Positions 33,086-42,174 of a stretch of DNA of 64,000 nt are shown here, piece by piece (position 1 is the first letter of the stretch; every line of letters begins with the position of its first letter). Below the pieces are notes generated by a model. It was not told where the DNA came from. It made no database searches and saw nothing but the letters and a program-made list of their open reading frames with translations. This stretch comes from Lysobacterales bacterium (GTDB lineage: Bacteria > Pseudomonadota > Gammaproteobacteria > Xanthomonadales > SZUA-38). The position numbers and the translations under genes are program-made. The DNA is taken from the NCBI GenBank assembly GCA_028285525.1, contig JANQOZ010000107.1:33663-97662 (forward strand). The letters are read 5' to 3'.

Positions 33086-35755
33086 CTATACCGTTACCGG
33101 ATCCGGTTTGTCTGCATCGATGTCATATTTTTTCTGGGCCGCGTTGAGCGTTCGCTTGGCCACCTTCCCGTCTCGATAGAGCGCGTAGATGGTGGTGTAA
33201 GCAATATGGTTGCGGTTGACTTCAAAGAACTCCCGCAGCTTCGGTCGCGTGTCGGATCGACCGAACCCGTCGGTGCCGAGCACGTGATAGCTTCGCGGCA
33301 CAAACTCGCGGATCTGGTCGGCGTAAGCCCGAACGTAGTCGGTGGCCGCAATCACCGGGCCCTCCGTATCGGCCAGGCAGCTTTCCACATAGCTCAGCTT
33401 CGGCTTGCTGGACGGATTGAGGCGATTGTGGCGCGCCGTCGACGCACCCTCGCGTCCCAGCTCGTTCAGGCTGGTTGCGCTCCAGACGTCGCACTCCACG
33501 TCGAAATCAGCCGCCAGCATCTCGGCCGCCGCCAGCGACTCTCGAAGGATGGTGCCGCTGCCGAGCAGCTGCGCCTTAAGCTCGCCCTTCCCGCCCTCGC
33601 GGATCCGATACAGCCCGCGGCGGATGCCCTCTTCCGCCCCTTCGGGCATCGCGGGCTGGGGATAGTTTTCGTTCATCAGCGTGACGTAGAAAAACACGTC
33701 CTCCTGCTCGGCATACATCCGGCGCAGGCCCTCGTTCAGGATCACCACCACCTCGTAGGAAAAGGTGGGGTCGTAGCTGACGCAGTTGGGGATGGTGCCC
33801 GCCAGCAGATGGCTGTGGCCGTCCTCGTGCTGCAGGCCTTCGCCATTTAGCGTGGTGCGTCCAGACGTGCCGCCCAGCAGGAAGCCCCGAGCACGCAAGT
33901 CACCCGCCGCCCAGGCCAGATCGCCAACCCGCTGAAAGCCGAACATCGAGTAGTAAATGTAGAACGGGATCATCTGGATCCCGGTGCTGGCGTAGGCGGT
34001 TGCGGCGGCAATCCACGATGAAATGGCCCCCGCTTCAGTGATCCCTTCCTGAAGGATCTGTCCCTTGACGTCCTCCTTATAGAACAGCAGCTGATCCGAA
34101 TCTTCAGGCTGATAGAGCTGCCCTACCGACGAATAGATCCCAAGCTGCCGGAACATGCCTTCCATGCCAAACGTTCGGGCTTCATCGCAGAGGATCGGCA
34201 CAATGCGTGGCGCCAGCGTCTTGTCGCGCAGCAGGATCGACAGGTAGCGGACAAACGCCATGGTGGTCGACATCTCGCGCTCGCCAGAGTCTTTCAGCAG
34301 CGCGGCAAAAGGCGTGAGGTCCGGCACCGGCAGTGGATCGGACTGATAGTAGTCCCGGCGCGGCAGCGAACCGCCCAGCGCGGCGCGGCGTTCCCGCATG
34401 TACTTCAGCTCCGGGCTGTCCTCCGGCGGCATGTAGTACGGCAGTTCCTCGAGCTGCTCGTCGTCGATAGGCACATTGAACCGATCACGGAATTTGCGAA
34501 TCGAATCGACGTCCATCTTTTTCTGCTGGTGGGTGGTGTTCTGCGCTTCGCCGGCCAGACCCATGCCGTAACCTTTGACGGTTTTGGCCAGAATGACCGT
34601 CGGCTGTCCCTTGTGGGCGACGGCCGCCGCGTAGGCGGCGTAAATCTTGTGGGGGTCATGACCACCCCGATTGAGTCGCCAGATGTCGTCGTCCGACATC
34701 GTCGACACCATTTCCTTCAACTCCGGGTATTTGCCGAAGAAGTTTTCACGGGTGTAGGCGCCGCCGTGGGCTTTGTAGTTCTGGTAGTCACCGTCGAGCG
34801 CCTCCTCCATACGCTGGCGCAGCAGGCCTTTGGTGTCTTTGGCGAGCAGCGGATCCCAGTACGACCCCCAGATCACCTTGATGACGTTCCAGCCCGCGCC
34901 CCGGAAAACTCCCTCGAGCTCCTGAATGATCTTGCCGTTGCCGCGCACCGGACCGTCGAGGCGCTGCAGGTTGCAGTTGATGACAAACACCAGGTTGTCG
35001 AGCTTCTCCCGACCCGCCAGCGAGATGGCGCCGAGCGACTCGGGTTCATCCATTTCACCGTCACCGCAAAACACCCAGACCTTCCGGCGCGCCGTGTCCG
35101 CCAATTCGCGATCGTGCAGGTAGCTCAGGAACCGCGCCTGATAGATTCCCATGAGCGGCCCAAGCCCCATCGACACGGTGGGCAGCTGCCAGAAGTCCGG
35201 CATCAGCCAGGGATGGGGATAGGACGACAGGCCGTTGCCGTCGACCTCGCGACGGAAATTATCCATCTGCGCTTCGCTGATGCGACCCTCGAGAAACGCC
35301 CGGGCGTAGATGCCGGGCGAGCAGTGGCCCTGCATGTAGATCAGGTCGCCGCCATGTTCTTCCGTCGGGCCGTGCCAGAAATGGTTGAAGCCGACGTCGT
35401 AGAGCGTCGCGGCCGAGGCGAAGCTGGCGATATGCCCACCCAGGCTGCTGTCCTCGCGGTTGGTCCGTACCACCATCGCCATCGCGTTCCAGCGGATCCA
35501 GCAGCGTAGCCGCCACTCCAGCTCCGCGTCGCCGGGGCTCCGCTTCTCCAGATTTGGCGGAATCGTGTTGACGTAGGCCGTGGTTGCGTCATAGGGCAGG
35601 TAGCCGCCAGACCGCCGCGCCAGGTCGACCATCTGCTCCAGCAGGTAGTGGGCGCGCTCCGGGCCGTCGGCGTTGATGACGGCCGACAGCGCATCCAGCC
35701 ACTCCTGCGTTTCCTGAGGGTCCAGATCGGGCTGGGCTTGAGGGTCGGATGACAT
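33086..35755 (-). CDS. aceE: Pyruvate dehydrogenase E1 component, homodimeric type
   Basis: Decarboxylates pyruvate and acetylates the lipoyl groups of AceF. 889 residues, the size of E. coli AceE. The thiamine diphosphate motif is CGDGEMDEPESLGAI...NCN; other family blocks include HWGHGPTEEHGGDLIYMQGH-like sequence FWHGPTEEHGGDLIYMQGH and the C-terminal YVRAYADQIREFVP. I prefer ATG 35755 to the ATG two codons earlier, because GAAGGA then lies 6 bases before it. First gene of aceE-aceF-protease-lpdA. Confidence 0.96.
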   Translation of the reverse strand: MSSDPQAQPDLDPQETQEWLDALSAVINADGPERAHYLLEQMVDLARRSGGYLPYDATTAYVNTIPPNLEKRSPGDAELEWRLRCWIRWNAMAMVVRTNREDSSLGGHIASFASAATLYDVGFNHFWHGPTEEHGGDLIYMQGHCSPGIYARAFLEGRISEAQMDNFRREVDGNGLSSYPHPWLMPDFWQLPTVSMGLGPLMGIYQARFLSYLHDRELADTARRKVWVFCGDGEMDEPESLGAISLAGREKLDNLVFVINCNLQRLDGPVRGNGKIIQELEGVFRGAGWNVIKVIWGSYWDPLLAKDTKGLLRQRMEEALDGDYQNYKAHGGAYTRENFFGKYPELKEMVSTMSDDDIWRLNRGGHDPHKIYAAYAAAVAHKGQPTVILAKTVKGYGMGLAGEAQNTTHQQKKMDVDSIRKFRDRFNVPIDDEQLEELPYYMPPEDSPELKYMRERRAALGGSLPRRDYYQSDPLPVPDLTPFAALLKDSGEREMSTTMAFVRYLSILLRDKTLAPRIVPILCDEARTFGMEGMFRQLGIYSSVGQLYQPEDSDQLLFYKEDVKGQILQEGITEAGAISSWIAAATAYASTGIQMIPFYIYYSMFGFQRVGDLAWAAGDLRARGFLLGGTSGRTTLNGEGLQHEDGHSHLLAGTIPNCVSYDPTFSYEVVVILNEGLRRMYAEQEDVFFYVTLMNENYPQPAMPEGAEEGIRRGLYRIREGGKGELKAQLLGSGTILRESLAAAEMLAADFDVECDVWSATSLNELGREGASTARHNRLNPSSKPKLSYVESCLADTEGPVIAATDYVRAYADQIREFVPRSYHVLGTDGFGRSDTRPKLREFFEVNRNHIAYTTIYALYRDGKVAKRTLNAAQKKYDIDADKPDPVTV

Positions 35756-35819
35756 GGGCATTCCTTCACCGGTGGCGTGGGAACGCTAGTTTAGAGCCAG
35801 CCGGCCAAAAACGCATTAC

Positions 35820-35832
35820 TTAGCTTGGCTAA
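35820..35832. promoter_or_regulatory. Short palindrome upstream of aceE
   Basis: TTAGC-TTG-GCTAA is a perfect dyad with 5-base arms about 65 bases before the aceE start, in the 104-base gap between aceE and the hydrolase. It does not resemble the PdhR box of enterics. Could be an operator for the PDH operon; evidence is only the symmetry and position. Confidence 0.3.
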
Positions 35833-35859
35833 ATAAAAAACCCAGTACCCACGCTGTTT

Positions 35860-36759
35860 TCAGGGCGTGTCGTCAAACGATTTACGGGCCAGGCGAGCCA
35901 TCAGCGCGGGTTCCGCCTCAAATAGCCCAAATCCCTGCTCCGGCAGTGGAATGAGCTCCACATCGGGCCGCAGCTCGGTCAGCCGCGGCGTGATTTTTTC
36001 CAGGTCATCCGCGGGCGAGACGGCCACCAGCGGGACCTTGACCTCCCGCAGCGCCGCGGCCAGATCGTGTCGCATCACGGCCCGGGCGCCCCACCACGCA
36101 GTGTCACCCGCCTGTATCTTCTCGATGAAGGTGCGCTGGACCGAGCGGTCGCTTTGCCCGGCCCCTCGCCAACGGTGAGACCGCTCCCATTCACCCAGCA
36201 GGTGACTGCCGTCCGGGCTGATGGGTTTTGGCCAGGGCTGAGCAAAAAACCCTTCGCGCTCCGCGGCGTCAAACAGCGCGAGGCCCACCAGCAGCATCGC
36301 GTGGATCGGCGTTTCACCCTGCCGGGCCATCTCGGCAGCGATCGACGCACCGGTGTGGTAGCCGACAACGTCGTAGTCCTGCAACGACCGGGCGGCGACA
36401 AATTCGGTCATGGCGCGCGCGTAGTCTGCAATCTCCGGGGGCGCCGCGGGCAGGTCCGACTCCCCAAGGCCGGGCGTATCGATGGCGTAGACGTCTCGAT
36501 CGACGGCCATCTCCGCCATGAACTCAATAAACACCTGCGAAGAATTCGGCGTCTGGTGGAAACAAACGACCGGCCTTTTTTTCGCGGCGTCAGGATCGAT
36601 CGGGCTCGCGACGCGATAGTGCAGCTGGCCGTAGCTCACCCGCTGAAAACCCCGGCTGATTGTGACCGGCGCATCCCCGAGCCGACGCCTGACAAACGGT
36701 GCAGCGGACATGGCCGCTCCGATGAGCCTCAGCAACTGTCGTCGAGCGATATGCGCCAT
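35860..36759 (-). CDS. Alpha/beta hydrolase with G-x-H-T-G elbow and Tat-like leader
   Basis: A 299-residue alpha/beta-fold protein. Fold markers: VVCFHQTPNSSQVF (oxyanion loop region), TPGLGESDLP, and the nucleophile elbow VGYHTGAS, where the usual Ser is His135. The normal C-terminal catalytic His is also replaced, since the expected G-H reads GFGLF (276-280). The acid region SPADDLEK is kept. The N-terminus ARRQLLRLIGAAMSAAPFV resembles a Tat signal. It is a paralogue of the protein at 40821. Serine-hydrolase chemistry is unlikely as written; a lyase, isomerase or binding role is possible. Three bases after the VOC gene, so the two are cotranscribed. Confidence 0.75.
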   Translation of the reverse strand: MAHIARRQLLRLIGAAMSAAPFVRRRLGDAPVTISRGFQRVSYGQLHYRVASPIDPDAAKKRPVVCFHQTPNSSQVFIEFMAEMAVDRDVYAIDTPGLGESDLPAAPPEIADYARAMTEFVAARSLQDYDVVGYHTGASIAAEMARQGETPIHAMLLVGLALFDAAEREGFFAQPWPKPISPDGSHLLGEWERSHRWRGAGQSDRSVQRTFIEKIQAGDTAWWGARAVMRHDLAAALREVKVPLVAVSPADDLEKITPRLTELRPDVELIPLPEQGFGLFEAEPALMARLARKSFDDTP

Positions 36760-36762
36760 GGC

Positions 36763-37719
36763 TCAGCCCGCCTTATCCAGCAGCTGCAGCAGCATCCCGT
36801 TGGGTGCACGGACCACGGCGCTGCCCGCCCCGGTCCACGGCCCCTGGATTCCCGCGTCGCTGCAGGTCGGGACCACCACGCTCCTCAGCTCCTCGGCCTT
36901 GCTGACAGCCGCCGCCAGGTCCGCAACGCAAACCACCACCCCCAGCAGCCCGCGCACCGGCGGGACAACCGGATCGATCGTCTCATCACCCGGCCTGGCT
37001 AGCCCGTAGTCGATCATCCCGATGTAGGGGGCCTTGAGATTCCAGCCGATATTTTTCGCCCGGATATGTACGGGCTGGTCGCTGCCGATCATCTGACCGA
37101 AGTTCGAATCCTTGACCTCGTACTCATAGATCACGTCGAAGCCCAACACCCGGTGAAAATACGCGGCGCTTTCCTCGAGTGCCAGCGTCGGTCCCGAAAC
37201 GCTCTGCGGTTCGGAAACGGGTCGACCCAGGCCGCTGGAAAATCGCTCGGCCATGGCCGGTGGCGGTTCGATCATGGCGCACACCACTTCGTCACGTACC
37301 CAGGCGTGCGCTTCCCGTACGGGCCCCTCGGGCGAATCGTAGCTCGCGATGTCGTCGTTGATCGACAGACCGTAAGCCCGGGCCCGCTCGAGCGCGGGCT
37401 CAAGCTCGGGAACAAAAAAATCGATCACCTTGGCGGCGCCCGGAACGAGTCCCTTGCTGCGATGCCTGATCGTTGCGCCCGACAGCGGCTCAAACTGAAT
37501 GAGCTGCACGCCATAGTTGCTGCCTGGCGTTTGCAGCATGACCACTCTGGCGCCCTGGCCGTCGACGCCCCACACGCGCTTCAGCGACGGTGGGTCCAGG
37601 CGGCAGTCACAGGTCAGAGCCAGGCCGAACACCTCGGTGAACATGCCCAGATGCCAGTCGAGATCAGAACTGGAAACGATCGGCCCAAAGATGGGGTTGG
37701 TGTCACCCATGCCGCGCAT
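36763..37719 (-). CDS. Two-domain VOC superfamily protein
   Basis: A 318-residue protein with two vicinal-oxygen-chelate (glyoxalase/dioxygenase) modules, about 8-150 and 165-316 (PIVSSSDLDWHLGMFTEVFGL; LEESAAYFHRVLGFDVIYEYEV; APNGMLLQLLDKAG). VOC enzymes bind a metal with His/Glu residues and act as isomerases, lyases or extradiol dioxygenases; which one cannot be told. M1 at 37719 and M4 at 37710 are both possible starts. First gene of a pair with the alpha/beta hydrolase. Confidence 0.75.
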   Translation of the reverse strand: MRGMGDTNPIFGPIVSSSDLDWHLGMFTEVFGLALTCDCRLDPPSLKRVWGVDGQGARVVMLQTPGSNYGVQLIQFEPLSGATIRHRSKGLVPGAAKVIDFFVPELEPALERARAYGLSINDDIASYDSPEGPVREAHAWVRDEVVCAMIEPPPAMAERFSSGLGRPVSEPQSVSGPTLALEESAAYFHRVLGFDVIYEYEVKDSNFGQMIGSDQPVHIRAKNIGWNLKAPYIGMIDYGLARPGDETIDPVVPPVRGLLGVVVCVADLAAAVSKAEELRSVVVPTCSDAGIQGPWTGAGSAVVRAPNGMLLQLLDKAG

Positions 37720-37874
37720 CGACAGGTAACGTTAAGCGACGATCCGCATGGGCCGTTGCGGTCGGAAGCTGCGTCTGGATCGTGCTGAATTTCACCCTGT
37801 CACTATGCCACAGGCGTCGTCTCGGCACCGCCCTGCGGTATCATCGGTGCTGACCCGAATCGCCTGGACCAACC
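37720..37874. promoter_or_regulatory. Divergent intergenic region
   Basis: Separates the VOC gene (minus) from the ASCH gene (plus). A palindromic GTAACGTTAAG-like stretch lies just before the VOC start (about 37727-37737). No copy of the GTTATA-centred motif seen elsewhere in this region was found here. Confidence 0.35.
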
Positions 37875-38366
37875 TTGAACGAGCTACCCGTAACCGCGGC
37901 AGCGCAGACCTTTTGGGCCGAAGCCCGCCGACACTGCCCCGAGCTGCCCGAGACATTCACCTGTCGACAGATCGGCAGCCAGCCCGCCATCAACGGCGCC
38001 ATCCTGGACGCGATCGCCAGCGGCAGCAAAACGGGCACCGTGAGCCTCCCCGAAATCTATCGTCAGCTCGGTCGGCCGCGACCCGCGGTGGGTGACGGCA
38101 TCGTCTTTCTGGACGCCGCCGGCGAAGCGGCCCGGGCAGTGATGATCACCGAGATTGAGGACGTACCCTACGGACAGATCACCGAACAGCACACGCGGCT
38201 TGACGGCCCCAGAGTGCGGGAGCTCAGCGCGTGGCAGGCAACCCACAAAGGCTGGTTCGACAGCGTGCTGGCACCGTTCGACCAGCGCTGTGAGGAAGAC
38301 ACCGTGATTGCTTTTGAGACGTTCCGGGTCTGCTACCCGCCTCTGGCCTCGGGAGAGGAACCGTGA
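37875..38366 (+). CDS. ASCH domain protein
   Basis: A 163-residue ASCH-domain protein (GSKTGTVSLPEIYRQLGRPRPAVGDGIVFLDAAGEAARAVMITEIEDVPYGQI). ASCH domains are RNA-binding-like folds; some members are amidohydrolases acting on N4-acetylcytidine. Start is TTG 37875, the only credible initiation codon before the conserved part. The stop overlaps the GTG start of the next gene, so both are translationally coupled. Ordinary-looking gene at the left end of the accessory region; role unknown. Confidence 0.8.
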   Translation: MNELPVTAAAQTFWAEARRHCPELPETFTCRQIGSQPAINGAILDAIASGSKTGTVSLPEIYRQLGRPRPAVGDGIVFLDAAGEAARAVMITEIEDVPYGQITEQHTRLDGPRVRELSAWQATHKGWFDSVLAPFDQRCEEDTVIAFETFRVCYPPLASGEEP

Positions 38367-38812
38367 CGGCAAGCGCTGAAGCAACCATCGAGGCCTACCG
38401 CGAGGCCTGGAACGCGATGGACTTTGACTCGCTGCTTAAGCTCTGGGACGACCAGGAGAGCGAGATATACTACCTCGCCGAGGAGTTCGAGAAGCCGATG
38501 GTGAGCTTGGCCGAGGTCTCGGACTATTTTGCCCTGACGACCGCCGCAGTCGAGTCGGTGAAGCTCTGGGTAGACGGCCTGCGCCTCAAGACGCTGGCCG
38601 AGGATCTACAGGTAGCCACCTTCGACATGCACGTGGACGCCAGCCTGACAGGCTCAGCGGCCCGAGGCGTCAAGCCGCTGGGCATCGACGTCCGCGTGAG
38701 CGCCATTCTTAAATACCGCGACGGCCGGTGGCGCTTTATCCACTACGTCGAGGCGCCGCTGGGCGCGCTGCCTTTTGTCCGCAGGGCCTACCACGCCAAC
38801 ACCCGCGGCTGA
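38363..38812 (+). CDS. SnoaL/NTF2-like domain protein
   Basis: A 149-residue single-domain protein of the NTF2-like fold (AEATIEAYREAWNAMDFDSLLKLWDD at the N-terminus; AILKYRDGRWRFIHYVEAPLG at the C-terminus), of the SnoaL/DUF4440 kind. Such domains serve as cyclases, isomerases or ligand-binding modules. The start is GTG 38363 within GTGA, overlapping the ASCH stop. It ends 31 bases from the converging dinucleotide-binding gene. Confidence 0.75.
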   Translation: MTASAEATIEAYREAWNAMDFDSLLKLWDDQESEIYYLAEEFEKPMVSLAEVSDYFALTTAAVESVKLWVDGLRLKTLAEDLQVATFDMHVDASLTGSAARGVKPLGIDVRVSAILKYRDGRWRFIHYVEAPLGALPFVRRAYHANTRG

Positions 38813-38843
38813 GGCGGGGTTCCGATTTGGCGAGGCGCTTGGC

Positions 38844-39641
38844 CTAGTTTGCGGCCCTGACTCCGGTGCTCTTCTTCGGGCTGGCTCCTTTGCGCAGGTA
38901 AAACTCGAACGCCTCGTCCCGCCGACCCTGCAGGTAGGGAACGATGTAGAGCGCCGCCATCCCCTCGAGGTACCGAGCGTTTCGAATCGGTCCCACGTCC
39001 ACGGTTTCAAAGCCCAGCTTTTGCACCAGCTCGGCCACCTGCTGCTTGGCCTCTGTGCTGTCGCCAGCCAGCGGTACGGACACCGCCCCACCGGCGGCCG
39101 CGGGGTTGGCCATGACGTGGAAGCCAACAGTGTTGAAGGCTTTGACCACCTGACAGCCCGGCAGCGCCTGCTGAAACGCCTCGCCGGCAGACTGGTCGCC
39201 CGCCATCGCCATCAGGCCATCTTCGGTCGGGGCCAGCGCGTTGCTGACGTCGATGATGATCTTGTCGGAGAGGCCGCTGAGTTCACCGAGCACCGCGTCC
39301 ATCGCGCGGAAGGGTGTGGCAATGACAATAATGTCAGCCTGCGACGCCGCCTCGGCGCTGCTTGCTGCCGACGCGTTCTCGCCGGTTTTTTCCACCAGCG
39401 CCTGCACGTCTTCCCGCTGCGGCTCTCTCGAGCCATAGACCACCCGCATGCCGAGTTCGGCAAAACGGGGCCCCAGCGCGTTCCCGACGCGCCCTGTACC
39501 CAGCACTGCAATCACGCGATTCTCCTCTGCCCTGACCGGACCGGTTGTGAAACAAGCCGCCGCCGCCGCGATCAGCAGCAGCACGGTGGTAAGCCAGCGG
39601 CCGGCAACGCCCGCTGGGTTCGATATGTTGGGATCAATCAC
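38844..39641 (-). CDS. Exported COG2085-like dinucleotide-binding oxidoreductase
   Basis: A 265-residue protein. After an N-terminal hydrophobic signal (about 15-38, ending PVRAEE) comes a Rossmann domain with [19 protein letters not shown] and VVYGSREP, followed by [10 protein letters not shown] and [10 protein letters not shown], the pattern of NADPH-dependent F420 reductase-like enzymes. Ser and Arg after the second strand favour NADP(H). The name does not imply F420 use. A signal peptide is unusual, because NADP(H) is normally cytoplasmic; the protein may be anchored facing inwards. GTG 39641 overlaps the upstream VOC gene by 8 bases. Confidence 0.75.
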   Translation of the reverse strand: MIDPNISNPAGVAGRWLTTVLLLIAAAAACFTTGPVRAEENRVIAVLGTGRVGNALGPRFAELGMRVVYGSREPQREDVQALVEKTGENASAASSAEAASQADIIVIATPFRAMDAVLGELSGLSDKIIIDVSNALAPTEDGLMAMAGDQSAGEAFQQALPGCQVVKAFNTVGFHVMANPAAAGGAVSVPLAGDSTEAKQQVAELVQKLGFETVDVGPIRNARYLEGMAALYIVPYLQGRRDEAFEFYLRKGASPKKSTGVRAAN

Positions 39642-40701
39642 TCTTTATCTCCGTCGCCGCCTCAGCGGTTTGCGTCAGAAGCTCAAAGAACTCCAGCCAG
39701 ACCCCGCCCGGCCCGCGAATCGCCAGCACGCTGGCGGTGCCGTAAGGCATCATCTCAACGGTGGTCGGAGGGGTGATCACCTCAATGCCCTGGCGCTGGA
39801 CATGATCATAAAAGGCCGAGAGGTCCGCCACGGGAAATCGCAGCAGCAGGATGCCGAGGTTGGGCGGGCTGGCCCGCTCCGACCAGTCCGCACCGGTCAG
39901 CCCGTCAAACTGGAGCAGCTCAACCGAGCCTTCGTTCTTTCCCTGAGGATGGACGATGCTGACAATCCGAGGTACTTCGGCAGCAACGTTGTGAGGCATG
40001 CCGAGCACGTTAGGCCCCGCCGTTTTGCTGGCCCCGTGATGGTCCAGGTACGAGGTAAAGCCGAGCTTGTTCATGTAGAAGTCTCGGGCCTGCTCGATGT
40101 CGGGGACAATCTGCGTCGCGTTGAAGATCCGGCTCATCTCCCGCAGCTCAGGCCAGCCTTCCAGCGGCGGCTGCACGCGCTCTATCAGCGCCAGGACCAC
40201 ACCATCAGGCCCCCGGGCCAGCCACTCCTTGACCACAAACGGCCCAAAGCTGAACTGCACGGGATCGCTGGATGCCTGCCAGTCTCGCGCCTGGAACTGG
40301 GAGAATTTCTGATCCATGCTCAGGACCCGCGAGTTCACGTCGAACCAGCCGCCCGTGTCCCAGGACTGCGCGTTTGAGCGGATCTGCTCCTGAGCAACTC
40401 CCTCGAACTTCACCAGCCTCACGTAGCCCCGCGGCGTGCCCGGGTTGCCCAGCACCAGCTGACGGCCGGACGCGTCGGCGCCGAGCGCCCACGCTCGGAG
40501 CTGGGCATCGCTGACCGGGCCGTCCGCCATGACCTGCCAGCCCGCAACGTTCTCAAAAAAATCGCGATAGTCTGCGAGGGAAGAAACGCTGAACACCGCT
40601 TCCTGGTAGCCCCCGGTGACGAGTGACGCGGATTGGGTCTCTGACTGAGCCCACGCAAGGCCCGGAGTAAAGAACAGACAGATCAGCAGCAGGCGTGTCA
40701 T
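39634..40701 (-). CDS. Exported two-domain VOC superfamily protein
   Basis: A 355-residue VOC protein with a clear signal peptide ([18 protein letters not shown], cleavage before Gln), so predicted periplasmic, which is uncommon for this superfamily. Two modules: about 32-170 ([26 protein letters not shown]) and about 190-340 ([40 protein letters not shown]). ATG 40701 is chosen because it begins the signal peptide. It shares a divergent promoter region with the hydrolase-VOC-MFS operon and overlaps the dinucleotide-binding gene downstream. Confidence 0.8.
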   Translation of the reverse strand: MTRLLLICLFFTPGLAWAQSETQSASLVTGGYQEAVFSVSSLADYRDFFENVAGWQVMADGPVSDAQLRAWALGADASGRQLVLGNPGTPRGYVRLVKFEGVAQEQIRSNAQSWDTGGWFDVNSRVLSMDQKFSQFQARDWQASSDPVQFSFGPFVVKEWLARGPDGVVLALIERVQPPLEGWPELREMSRIFNATQIVPDIEQARDFYMNKLGFTSYLDHHGASKTAGPNVLGMPHNVAAEVPRIVSIVHPQGKNEGSVELLQFDGLTGADWSERASPPNLGILLLRFPVADLSAFYDHVQRQGIEVITPPTTVEMMPYGTASVLAIRGPGGVWLEFFELLTQTAEAATEIKSD

Positions 40702-40786
40702 GAGCGACCTCAAGAACGGCGCGCCGGCTCGTGGTTTGCCTGGCTTTTGCAGGTCAAAACGTCTTGCGCCGAGCCGGTCGAATAAT

Positions 40787-40810
40787 GACATAATGATATA
40801 ACAAAATAAC
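40787..40810. promoter_or_regulatory. GTTATA-centred motif, site 1 (divergent promoter)
   Basis: Read on the minus strand: GTTATTTT, GTTATA, TCATTATGTC. It matches the sites at 54414-54437 and 61480-61503 in the core GTTATA and in the right flank (c-A-t/a-T-A-t-G-x-C). It lies between the exported VOC gene and the hydrolase gene, about 10 bases from the hydrolase ATG. It also contains -10-like CATAAT and TATAAC, so it could be an operator overlapping a promoter. Confidence 0.5.
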
Positions 40811-40820
40811 GTTTGCAGCG

Positions 40821-41669
40821 ATGGCCAACCTGTCTCCTCAGCCCCCTCATCCGCAGCTTCGGCGGCAGTTTGTCGACGGGCGCTATGGCCAGCTTCATAC
40901 GCGGATCTGCACACCCGGGGAAAGCTCCGGCGCACCGCTTGTCTGCCTGCACATGAGCCCCAAGTCCGGCCGTCTCTTCGCGGAGGTGATGCCCCACCTC
41001 GCCGCCGGCCGTCTGGTGCTGGCACCCGACTACCCCGGCCATGGTGAATCGGACCTGCCGCCTGCAGAGCCCGAGATCAGGATCGAAGACTTTGCCACTG
41101 AGATCTGGCGCGTCGTCGACCAGCTGGCCCCAACACCCGTCCATTTTGTCGGCCACCACACCGGCGCCATGGTGGCGGTGGAGGCGGCGTCGCAGCGTCC
41201 CGCCGACGTCCTGAGCGTGACCTGCATCGGCGCGCCTGTGTTCACCGACGAAGATCTGGAGCGGCTGCACCGCACCTATGCGCCGATTCCCATCGATGAA
41301 GAAGGCACCCGCTTTCGCGTTATGTGGGAGCGGGTGCTCCACCATCGCGGACCCGGCATGACGCTGCAGATGGCCGCAACGTCCATGGCCGAAAACCTCC
41401 GGGCTGGCGACAGCTACGAATGGGGGCACCGCGCAGCCTTCGCCTACGGCGCCACGTTTCGACAGAAGCTCGCCGAACTGAGCCATCCGATATTCATCAT
41501 GAATCCGGCTGACGACTGTTTTGAACAGTCCAAACGCGCTGACGCCCTGATGACAAACGGCACCCGCCGGGATTACCTGCAGTGGGGACACGGTTTTCTG
41601 AGCGCCCACTCGGCAGCCGCCGCCGAAGAAATCTCGGGCTTTCTTCAAAAAGTCGAGCGCAGCGCTTGA
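40821..41669 (+). CDS. Alpha/beta hydrolase with G-H-H-T-G elbow
   Basis: A 282-residue cytoplasmic alpha/beta-fold protein, paralogous to the one at 35860. Markers: VCLHMSPKSGRLF, YPGHGESDLPP, elbow VGHHTGAMVA with His113 in place of the nucleophilic Ser, an acid region NPADDCFEQ, and WGHGF with His257 at the normal catalytic-His position. The His nucleophile position is therefore shared with the paralogue, but here the late His remains. Reaction unknown. First of three plus-strand genes with a VOC protein and an MFS carrier. Confidence 0.8.
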   Translation: MANLSPQPPHPQLRRQFVDGRYGQLHTRICTPGESSGAPLVCLHMSPKSGRLFAEVMPHLAAGRLVLAPDYPGHGESDLPPAEPEIRIEDFATEIWRVVDQLAPTPVHFVGHHTGAMVAVEAASQRPADVLSVTCIGAPVFTDEDLERLHRTYAPIPIDEEGTRFRVMWERVLHHRGPGMTLQMAATSMAENLRAGDSYEWGHRAAFAYGATFRQKLAELSHPIFIMNPADDCFEQSKRADALMTNGTRRDYLQWGHGFLSAHSAAAAEEISGFLQKVERSA

Positions 41670-41718
41670 CCGGTTTCGCTAACATGTCACGCGGCACTAT
41701 CCCGCCTTAGGATCATTC

Positions 41719-42168
41719 ATGGCTGACAAACCTTACCTGCGCTTTCAACGCGCCAACTACCTGGTCAAAGACATCGATCGCGCGCTGGCGCTGTACCGCG
41801 ATGTCCTGGGCTTTGAGGTGGCGTTTACCAAAGACTCGCCTGACGACTCATACTCCTACCCGGTCTTTGAGATCGACCGCAGCAACAAAATGCGTTTCTG
41901 CGTGCTCAGCACCGAGAGCCAGGTTCGGGTCATGGCGCTGACCGAGGTGCCCGGTGAGATGCCTCCCGTACCGTTCCCGAGGCGCAGCGCCATCGTGCTG
42001 GAAGTCGGTGACGTCGAGGCGGTGTGCGCCGGGGCGCAGGCCCTGGGATGCCAGGTCTACGAGGAAGAGGAGCTGCATACCCACGATGGCCGGGTCGGCC
42101 AGGAGGTGGGCATCGTCGATCTAGATGGCAACCTGGTGGTGATCTACAAGATCCCCGCCGCGGGCTGA
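41719..42168 (+). CDS. Single-domain VOC superfamily protein
   Basis: A 149-residue VOC protein: LRFQRANYLVKDIDRALALYRDVLGFEVAF at the start, FEIDRSNKMRFCVLS in the middle, and VGIVDLDGNLVVIYKI at the end, with the Glu/His metal positions partly recognisable. Lies 49 bases after the hydrolase gene and 6 bases before the MFS gene. Glyoxalase-like isomerase or dioxygenase; not resolvable. Confidence 0.8.
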   Translation: MADKPYLRFQRANYLVKDIDRALALYRDVLGFEVAFTKDSPDDSYSYPVFEIDRSNKMRFCVLSTESQVRVMALTEVPGEMPPVPFPRRSAIVLEVGDVEAVCAGAQALGCQVYEEEELHTHDGRVGQEVGIVDLDGNLVVIYKIPAAG

Positions 42169-42174
42169 CCGGTG

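Noticed and set aside
31477..33147. Long plus-strand frame opposite aceF
   Set aside because: No domain recognisable; repeats in it mirror the duplicated lipoyl domains of aceF on the other strand.
35756..35859. PdhR operator before aceE
   Set aside because: No ATTGGT-type dyad; only an unrelated TTAGC/GCTAA palindrome was found.
38844..39641. True F420-dependent reductase
   Set aside because: The family name is historical; no F420 biosynthesis genes are seen and the Rossmann motif only supports dinucleotide binding.
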